Positions 56,405-64,000 of a stretch of DNA of 64,000 nucleotides are shown here, piece by piece. Below the pieces are notes generated by a model. It was not told where the DNA came from. It saw only the letters and a program-made list of their open reading frames with translations, and searched no databases. Position 1 is the first letter of the stretch; every line of letters starts with the position of its first letter. The translations under genes were made by a program, and so were the position numbers. The stretch spans positions 806,001-870,000 of the forward strand of contig BRON01000004.1 in NCBI GenBank assembly GCA_024345305.1, read 5' to 3'. The DNA is from Mrakia gelida. Its lineage: Eukaryota > Basidiomycota > Tremellomycetes > Cystofilobasidiales > Mrakiaceae.

Positions 56405-59062
56405 GGTGAGGAGTTCGGAGGGAGGTCGCGTTTGTTGTTTGAAAGATGGAAGTTGAAGAGGGAGAGAACTTGAAGGAGTGTGGGTTGTGCGAAGGAGTGT
56501 TGGGAGAGAGACAGAAGGGAAGTCTGCTCAGCTGTTGGGGTGATTAAGGGGAGGAAGGAGAAGAGAAAGGAAAGGAGAAGCGGGAAGAGAAGAGGAGAGG
56601 AGGTGGTCGTCGATGGAGGGAAAAACAAGAGAGGGCACGCTTCCACTTTTCATTCTCCCTCGCCCCCACCTCCTCCTCCTCCTCGGCCCGTATTAAAACA
56701 GCACGCATGGGTTGCTAACCTTATCGCGACCAACGAAGCCATCGGAACCCATGAGGGACGCTCGTCGAGGAGGGTTAAAAAGCGGGGTCGAGGGCTTGGA
56801 CGCGCTTTCCGCTCCTGTTTCCTGGGTCGAGCTAGACTAGTGAGAGTGGTTCGTGTGGGCCAGCGTGCAGGAGGTAGCCGTCCCAGCTGTATGGAGGGGT
56901 GGGGGAGATCGATGGGGGGAAGGGAGCCGTGTGGGAAGACGAGGAAAGAGGCGTTTCTGGAACGCGCGAGAGCGAGAGAGGAAAATGGAGCTCGGTGCTT
57001 TCCGTCGCGTCGAGAAAGATGGAGTTGTGGTGAGATCGAGATGGGAGGTGATAGAGAGGACTGGGAAGAGGGCTATCCGACTTTGTGAAGGGGTAGAATG
57101 GCCTTCTGGGTCGAAGAGCAGACATTGAGAGCGCTCGAGTTCGACGCGACGTGAATGTCGAGCTCAACTCGAACGAAGGCCGATGTTCCTTTTCGACAAG
57201 GTCGAGCAGACAAGGCGAGAATCAGGGGTCGCGCCTCGTATTCTCGCAAGGCGTCGAAGGAAGTTGAGGTCCGTGAGCGAAAAGCTGCTCGTGGAAGAGA
57301 GGCAGGGAGGACGAGGCGACGAATCGAAGAAAGGTCGATCGAAGTAGCTGTTTGTTTCCCTCTGAAAGCTCCTTTCTCTCTCAGGCTGGAAGGTGAGAAG
57401 AAGAGCTCATGGGAGAGCATATCGAGCACAGGCAGATGTGGAACATACGGCTCGAGGAACGCAAAGGTGAAGGAGAGATGACAAGAGGAGAGGGGAAAGA
57501 TGAAACCGGAGAGCCGCGTCGACGAAGGACGAGATTTTCCACTTGAGTCGACGAAGTGAGCGATGAAAGCGCACTCCGAGCCGTCCTGACCTCTGTGTGG
57601 CGGTGCCGACTCTGGAGAGAAGAGGGGGGGGATGAGAGAAGCCATCGACGTTGACCTCCCTTCTCGCGAGCTCGAGCTCAACACCGAGCCGCCGCAGCTC
57701 GAGTTCTCGACAGCTTCAGAGCCTTGAGACTCGATCTTGGACGTCTTGGGGGCCCATCTACGAGTCTGGCGACTAGGAATCGTATCAGGAAGCTCCGAAA
57801 GCGGGGAGGAAGGCAAAAGGGAAGACAGAGGAAGAATCGAGTCCATGACGAGCGGGATCGGACGACCCTCTCGTTGTGGATGCGAAGTGAAGACGAAGGA
57901 GAGATAAGGGGACAGGATTGTCACCTTCCATGCACTTCTATACCGAGAATGGATGATAAGGACCTCTTTCGTTTGTGGGAGAATGAAAGTTGGAGCTCAA
58001 AAAGCAGGGGCAAGGGTGAATCGACTTCCTGAGATCGCTCTCCTTCGCTCGTTGCCTCCTCCCCTCATCATCTCCTTCCCTCTCTCTCTCTATTCCCCTT
58101 CTCCCCTTCGTCCCCCTTGCTCCCCCCTCCCTCCCACTCTCCCTTTGCCGGGTTCTCTTTCTATCGCTTTACCTCCTCGGGACCAGAACCTTCCTCCCTG
58201 CAGCTCATCCAGCAACCACTCGCCTCTCCCCTTCCCTCCCTCTCTCCCTCATCACAACGCACGTCCCGCCCTTCGACTCTGGACTTTTTCGTTTACGAAA
58301 CACCTCGCAAACCTTTAATTCACTACATCCGGAAACCCTAGGTCAGTAGTATTCCTCTCTGCAGTAGACGGGTGTCCATGTTGACGATGGAAGGCGTGGG
58401 ACGGCCGAGGACGACGGGAGGGAAGGAAGGAAGGAGAGCTGGTGATGAACAACGCTGCGACCTCGTCCACAGAGATCCCCTTCCATCCAGCCTCTCCTCC
58501 TTCCCTTCTACGACTCAGGAGAGAACAAACAGGGTGGAGCATGGGGAGAGGACGTCTCTCGTCTCTTTCGGAATCTGCTTCCATTCAGTGAGGAGGAAGG
58601 GAAGGAAGACGAGCTCGAGAGGTGGAGGAGGACGACGAGGTTGCTTCGCCACTTCGTGTTCTCTTCGGTGACATGTCCATTTCCATACGCTTTAACACCA
58701 CCGCCTCTCTCGTCTCACGCTTTTCTTTGAGGCTGATATGCTGACTCTGTTCTCTCGTTCTCGTTCTTGCCGTCTTCAGGTTCATCGCCTCCTCCTTCCT
58801 TCCCTCTCGACCTCACCTCCGACCGGATCGCAGCCGCTTCCTTCCTTCCCTCGGACTCAACTTCCCTTCCCATCAAAGGTCTTCTCTCAAGTCAGCTCCA
58901 GAGCTTGATCAGGTGCGTACACTCCTCTCTCTCCCTCTCTTCTCCTTTTCTTCGTTCTCCCTGGACCTCTGGCGGTGAAGCTCCAAAGGCTGACCTCGAT
59001 CGCGTCCCCTTGTCCTCCTCCCCTTCTCGCCCGTAAATCTCGCTCGTCGCGTTTCAGTAACC
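56405..59062. other. Long divergent intergenic region between subtilase and SSD1
   Basis: 2.66 kb without a recognisable gene. The right part should hold the SSD1 5' UTR: an acceptor TTTCAG at 59054-59059 sits only 3 nt before the ATG, and GCTGAC motifs near 58740 and 58990 suggest at least one spliced leader intron. A 283-codon open frame on the - strand (57073-57924) is Ser/Pro/Arg-rich with no family features, and I do not call it. Confidence 0.45.
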
Positions 59063-62000
59063 ATGTCTACGACTGAACAACCACCCAAGCCCACACCCAC
59101 CCCTCCCACTCCCAACGCAACTCCCAAACCTCCCGTCAAATCTACTCCAGCTGCTAAATCGAGCGACTCAACCACCACCAAACCCAAGTCTCGAACCAAC
59201 TCGACCGCGTCCAACAACCGTCGTCCTCAGGTCAAGAAGGACGAGACCACCCCTGCCTCTGCTCCTGCTTCGACCACGACTAGCGAAGGAGGACCTGGAG
59301 TCAACCGTCCCAAGTCAACCAACCAGAACAACCGAGGAGGAGGAGGAGAGCCGAACAACAGGAGAGCCTCGAACGCTCCTGCGGGAACAAAGCAGCCTAC
59401 ACCTCCCTCCTCTTCCGGAGGTTCCACCACCAACCAGCAGACAGGAAACCGTCGAACAAAGTCCCCAGCCGTCAACACTTCCAACAACAGCAACAGATCC
59501 GGAGGACGAGCTTCGACCGCCACCACCGCCAGCGGTCTCCCTCCCAAGCTCACGACTTTGGACTCTCTCAAACGGGTTATCACCGATCTTCGTTCCATCC
59601 CTCCTCCTCCTCCTGGAAACGTCACCTCCCCTCCCAAGGAGAACCCACCTACCCTTCGACCTTCAGCCGTTGCTGCCGCTCCCTCTCCCATCACCAGCCC
59701 AGCCCTTTCCTCCAAACTCCCCAACCCCAACGCTCCCGTCTTTCATCCGTCGCAGCAGACGCTCGACCTCGTCTCGGAGGAACAGGATCAGTTCGAAGGC
59801 ATGCCTCCCATCCCAGCTCCTCGTCAGCAACAACCCGTCGCCGTTCAGCAGCCGATGGGATCCTTCACCGCTCCTAGGTTCGCAGCTCTCGCCGCCGCCC
59901 AGGAGCAGAACCAACTCGACGCGAGCCGACCCGTCTTGGCTCCTGCTTTCACCTTCGGTGCGAGAAGGAGATCAGCCGCTCTCGAGCAGATGGGAAACGG
60001 AGCAGGAGTTATCGGAGCAGGTCTTGGTGGAGAGGAGGACATCAGGATGGGAGGAGCCGGCGCGAGTGGACCTGGAATGGGAGCGCTGCTTGGTTTGGCT
60101 GCGAGAGCGCATCGAAGGACTGGAAGTGAGATGAGCCCTGCGATGGCTGAGCAGGTGAGTCTCTCTTATCTTCTCTCTCTCTCTTTCGACTCGTACATGC
60201 GTGCTGATCCTTCGTCCGTCTTACTCAACAGGTTCGACTTCAGCAGCAGATCGAGGATCTTCAACGACAGCAACGCGAGCTCCTCATCCAGTCTCAAGCT
60301 CTTCCTCCTCTCCCCGTTCTTCCCAACATCCCCATGAACTTCACCTCGTCCGGAGCCTCTTCCATCGACCTCCAGCAACCCATCAACCGACACCGACGAA
60401 TCCAGTCCGTCGCTCCCTCCCCAACCGTCCACTCCTTCGACATCAACCCCGCCGCCCTCACTCGACAGTCCTTCACCGGCTACATGCCTCAGCAGCAGTT
60501 CCAGCCTCAGCACTCTCAGCAGTCCAGCTTCTCAGGAGGACCAGGAGACGTCCCCTTCGGTCACGGAAGGAGGCATTCAGTCAACGTCTCGAACAGGTCG
60601 ATGTCGATTGGAGGACAGAGGAGCGATTGGTCGGAGGACGGTTTCGGGGTTCTCGGACCTCAGGGAGCTGGAGGATACCCTTCGATGGGTGATGGGATGA
60701 ACTCGGGAGGTCACTCGAGGCAAGGGAGTAGGATGTCGATGGACGGAAGCTGGAGGATCAGTGAGTTTGGTCTCGTTTCGTTCGAAGAAGAGATCGCGCC
60801 CGACTCGACCTGACTCCCTTTTCTTCGTTTTCTTCCTCAGACGGAGGAGTCGGACCTGTTCAACAGCAGAACGGTGGAGCCAACATGAACTCGGATCTTG
60901 CTCAAGCTCAGGTACGTCGCGTTTCGCTCTCGATCTTCGAGAAACGGGGAGCTGACCGTTGTTCGCGTTCTGTTTCTTTCTTCCACAGGCTCAACTCCAG
61001 TCCATCGCCTCGTTCCGAGCTGCCGCTGGTGGAGGACATTCCAAGATGGCTTCGTTCGCTCTCCCCAACATGCTTCCCAACTGTTCGTCTCTCTTCTTCC
61101 GGTTCGAAGTCGTCTCGCTCGAACGTCGCGACCTTCGCTGACTCTCGCCTCTCTCTCTCCTTCTCAGTGCTCTACGCCAACGCTACTCCCTACTTCAACA
61201 TTCCTCAGCAGATTCAGGCTTTCCAGGTACGTTCATCGCGGCTTCGTTTCGCCTCCGCTCCGAGCGAACGAAATCTGACGCTCGTCGCTCTCCCTTCCCA
61301 CAGCTTCAAATCCAGCAACAGTCCAACCAACCTCAGAGGAAGTCCCTCTTCTCTCCCTACCTCCCAGCCGCCTCTCTCCCTCCCTTGCTCGCCGCCGGAA
61401 AGCTCGTCATCGGAATCCTTCGAGTCAACAAGAGGAACCGATCCGACGCGTACATCGCCACCGAGGTCCTCGACGCCGATATCTACGTGAGCCCTCTAAA
61501 CCCGCGGTTCGATTCTCTTCCTTTCTCGTTACTGATATCTACTTGTCTCGTTGTTGGCTTCACAGATCTCTGGATCGCGAGATAGGAACCGAGCCCTCGA
61601 CGGAGACACCGTCGCTGTCGAGCTTCTCGACGTCGACGAGGTTTGGGCTTCCAAGAAGGAGAAGGAGGACAAGAAGAGGAAGAAGGAGGAGAACGCTGCC
61701 TACAACGACATTCGAGCCATGAGTCAGGCTGCCAACAACAGGAGGAGCGATAAGAAGAAGGACGATGTCGAGGTTGAGGTGAGTTTGGGTCTCTTCGTCT
61801 TCTTCGTCACTGTTTCTTCTCTCGCGAGCGAGTCGCTGACTTCATCTTTTCTTCCTTCGACGCTCGCAGGGTCAAGGAATGATGCTCTTCGATGACGAGG
61901 AGGTCACGGACGAGACTAAGCCTCGTGAGTCCAAGATCATATCGAACGAGAAGTCGTCCCGCTCAAACTGACTCGCGTCTCGTCTCCCTTTCTTCTCCTC

Positions 62001-64000
62001 CGCAGAATTCGCCGGTCACGTCGTCGCCGTCGTTGAGCGAATGCCTGGTCAACTCTTCTCTGGAGTTCTTGGTCTCCTTCGACCTTCCTCCGCCGTCACC
62101 AAGGAGAAGCAGGAGGCTGAGCGACGAGAGCGAGAAGGTCCTGGATCCGAGAAGCCTCGGGCTCCTGAGCGACCCAAGATCGTTTGGTTCAAGGTTCGTT
62201 CCCCAACCCACATCTTCTCGATCTCAGTCTCGTCTTCCTCGTTTGTTCGTTGCTGACCTCGTTCTCTTCTGTCTCTCCCGTTCTTTCGAACAGCCCACCG
62301 ACAAGCGAGTCCCGCTCATCGCCATCCCCACCGAGCAGGCTCCTCCTGATTTCCTCGAGAGATCGGAGGCCTACTCCAACACCTTGTTCTGTGCCTGCAT
62401 CAAACGGTGGCCGATTACCTCGCTCCATCCCTTCGGAACCCTTGTCGAGGAGATTGGATCCATCGGTCAGGTCGAGGTCGAGACTTCGGCTCTTCTCAAG
62501 GACTGCAAGTGAGTCGCGTCGAGCTGTCGTTGACTTCGAATCGAGTCGAGATCCTGACTCTGTTTCTCCCTCTCCTCTTCAGCTTCCCTACTGAGGACTT
62601 CACCGAGAGCGTCATCAAGTGTCTCCCTCCTCTTCCCTGGGTACGTCTCCCTTCTCGCCGCTTCGGATGATCCGAAAGGCGACGCCTCGTCGCTGACTTC
62701 TCTCTTCCTCTCTTCCTTCGCTCAGACCATCCCCAACCGCGAGTTCGAGGTCAGGAAGGATCTCAGGGAGAGCAGGATCTTCACCATCGATCCCGAAACC
62801 GCCAAGGATCTCGACGATGCTCTCTCGGTCACTCGAAACGAGGACGGAACCTTCGAGGTCGGAGTCCACATCGCCGACGTTTCCTACTTCGTTCGTTCCT
62901 TCTTCTCTTCTTCCTTTCCTTCCCTGCACTCCTCTGACTTTTCCTCTTCCTCTTTTCAGGTCAAGCCCAACACCGCTCTCGATCGTGATGCTCGAAAGCG
63001 AGCGACCTCGGTTTACCTCGTTCAACGAGCCGTCCCCATGCTTCCTCCTACCCTCTGTGAGGAACTCTGCAGTCTCGTCCCCGGAGAGGACAGGCTCGCC
63101 TTCTCGGTCTTCTTCACCATCACCGCCGATGGTCGAGTCGTTCGATCTGCCTTTGAGAGGACGATCATCAAGTGAGTCGCGTCTCCATCGACTCGTGCTT
63201 GCTTTCTCGACTGACGCTTTTTCACCCTCTCCAGGTCGTGTGCCAAGCTCGCCTACAGCAACGCTCAGAGCGTCATCGATGGAGAGTCTCTCGGGTCTGT
63301 CAAGGTCGCCGACGAGCACAGCGTCTCCGAGGTCGAGGGAGACATCAAGATCCTTCACGTGAGTCCTGCTCTGCCTCGCCCGAATCCGCGTTCGAAGGCT
63401 TCGACTGACCTTCGCTGCTTTTTCCCTCCTTCTAGAACCTCGCCAAAAAGCTCTCGGATCGACGATTCGAGAAGGGAGCTCTCCGGATCGATACGCTCAA
63501 GCTCGACTTCAAACTCGACGCGAACGGACTCCCTACCGACTGCTCAGCTCACGTCAGGAAGGACGCCAACTCCCTCGTCGAAGAGGTTTGTTCTCGCTCT
63601 ATCCCTCTCCCCTCCATCTCTCGCTGCCTCGAACTGACCGTACTTCCCTCTTCCCTTTTCAGTTCATGCTTCTCGCGAACTTCTCTGCCGCTACGATGGT
63701 CGCCGCGAACCTCCCCGAGCAGGCTCTCCTTCGACGACACGAGGCTCCCATCGATCGACGAATCGAAGGTTTCGTTGCCAAAGCTGCTCGACTCGGATTC
63801 ACCATCGACGGATCCAGCGCTGGAGCTCTCGAGAAGTCCTTCGACGCCATCGAGGCGTCCGAGACCAAGCGACTCCTCGAGGTGATGTCGACCAAAGCCA
63901 TGCACAAAGCCAAGTACTTCTGTTCCGGAATGCTCGATATCGCGAAGGTGCGTCCCGTCCCTTTTCATCATTCGTTCGAGCTCGAAGCTGACTCGCTCTT
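59063..64000 (+). CDS. SSD1: Ssd1/Dis3L2-family RNB-domain RNA-binding protein (3' end outside window)
   Basis: Post-transcriptional regulator of the RNase II superfamily. The N-terminal 560 residues are low-complexity (Thr/Pro/Ser/Asn/Gln) and contain H-x-R-x-x-S motifs at about residues 350-355, 418-423, 475-480 and 525-530. Cold-shock domains follow: [96 protein letters not shown] and [20 protein letters not shown]. The RNB domain starts [20 protein letters not shown] and has [41 protein letters not shown] and [20 protein letters not shown], reaching the window edge after [11 protein letters not shown]. In Saccharomyces Ssd1 is an inactive pseudonuclease; here the Asp pattern D-x5-D-x-D-D is intact. 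It could therefore be named Dis3L2-like. Tail and stop are not in the window. Confidence 0.93.

Noticed and set aside
57073..57924. 283-codon open frame on - between the subtilase and SSD1
   Set aside because: Ser/Pro/Arg-rich, no motif, in a region where composition yields long false frames. Could be revisited with RNA data.
62615..63358. 247-codon open frame on - opposite the RNB domain
   Set aside because: Antisense shadow of conserved SSD1 exons.

Overview
The window looks like chromosomal DNA of a GC-rich, very intron-dense basidiomycete yeast. The best fit is the red-yeast side of Pucciniomycotina (Rhodotorula/Sporobolomyces-like), inferred from gene content and splice style rather than from a database match. 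Genes carry many short introns, typically GTGAGT or GTTCGT at the 5' end, a CTGAC (often GCTGAC) or CTCAC branch-like motif 30-50 nt before the 3' end, then a pyrimidine tract and CAG. Codons are biased to C- and G-ending forms. Gene coordinates below span introns.

Layout. 1-3457 (+) is the 3' part of a Dbf2/Sid2-type NDR kinase. 3890-6523 (+) is proline dehydrogenase. 6948-7192 (+) is a 58-residue membrane protein. 7708-9403 (+) is a short-chain dehydrogenase. 10004-10793 (+) is ribosomal protein uS14 (Rps29). About 11368-12386 (+) is an unrecognised gene. 12956-15132 (+) is an Oac1-type mitochondrial carrier. 16274-18310 (-) is a 2-hydroxyacid dehydrogenase. 18854-21264 (-) is Uba3. 21495-22518 (+) is the first of four F-box-like paralogues. 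23523-25369 (-) is unknown, and 26102-27443 (+) is a frameshifted F-box-like copy. 27937-28896 (-) is unknown, 29702-31118 (-) is a MYND-finger protein, and 31328-34533 (+) is Trm1. 34876-36716 (+) is an F-box protein, 37157-38513 (+) a CipC-like protein with a Gly-rich tail, and 38786-41002 (-) Get3. 41153-41560 (-) is a small unknown, 42105-46388 (+) a BET double-bromodomain protein, and 46788-47951 (+) an alpha/beta-hydrolase. 48244-49615 (-) and 49856-50774 (+) are a head-to-head pair of F-box-like paralogues. 51576-56404 (-) is a secreted subtilase. 59063 to the right edge (+) is an Ssd1/Dis3L2-family protein.

Most of the window is ordinary housekeeping content: cell-cycle kinase, proline catabolism, ribosome, tRNA modification, neddylation, tail-anchored protein insertion, chromatin reading. 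No metabolic cluster or operon-like unit is visible. Three things stand out. First, there is a remarkable set of micro-exons of 3, 5, 6, 10, 12, 13, 14, 18 and 20 nt. They repeatedly fall on nucleotide- or cofactor-binding loops (Get3 P-loop, dehydrogenase GxGxxG, SDR TGxxxGxG and NNAG). Second, four F-box-like paralogues form two clusters, and each cluster lies next to one copy of a ~260-bp dispersed repeat with pol-III-like A- and B-box motifs. One paralogue is a broken duplicate of another. Third, the Ssd1-like protein keeps all four acidic RNB active-site positions plus several NDR-kinase-type phosphosite motifs.
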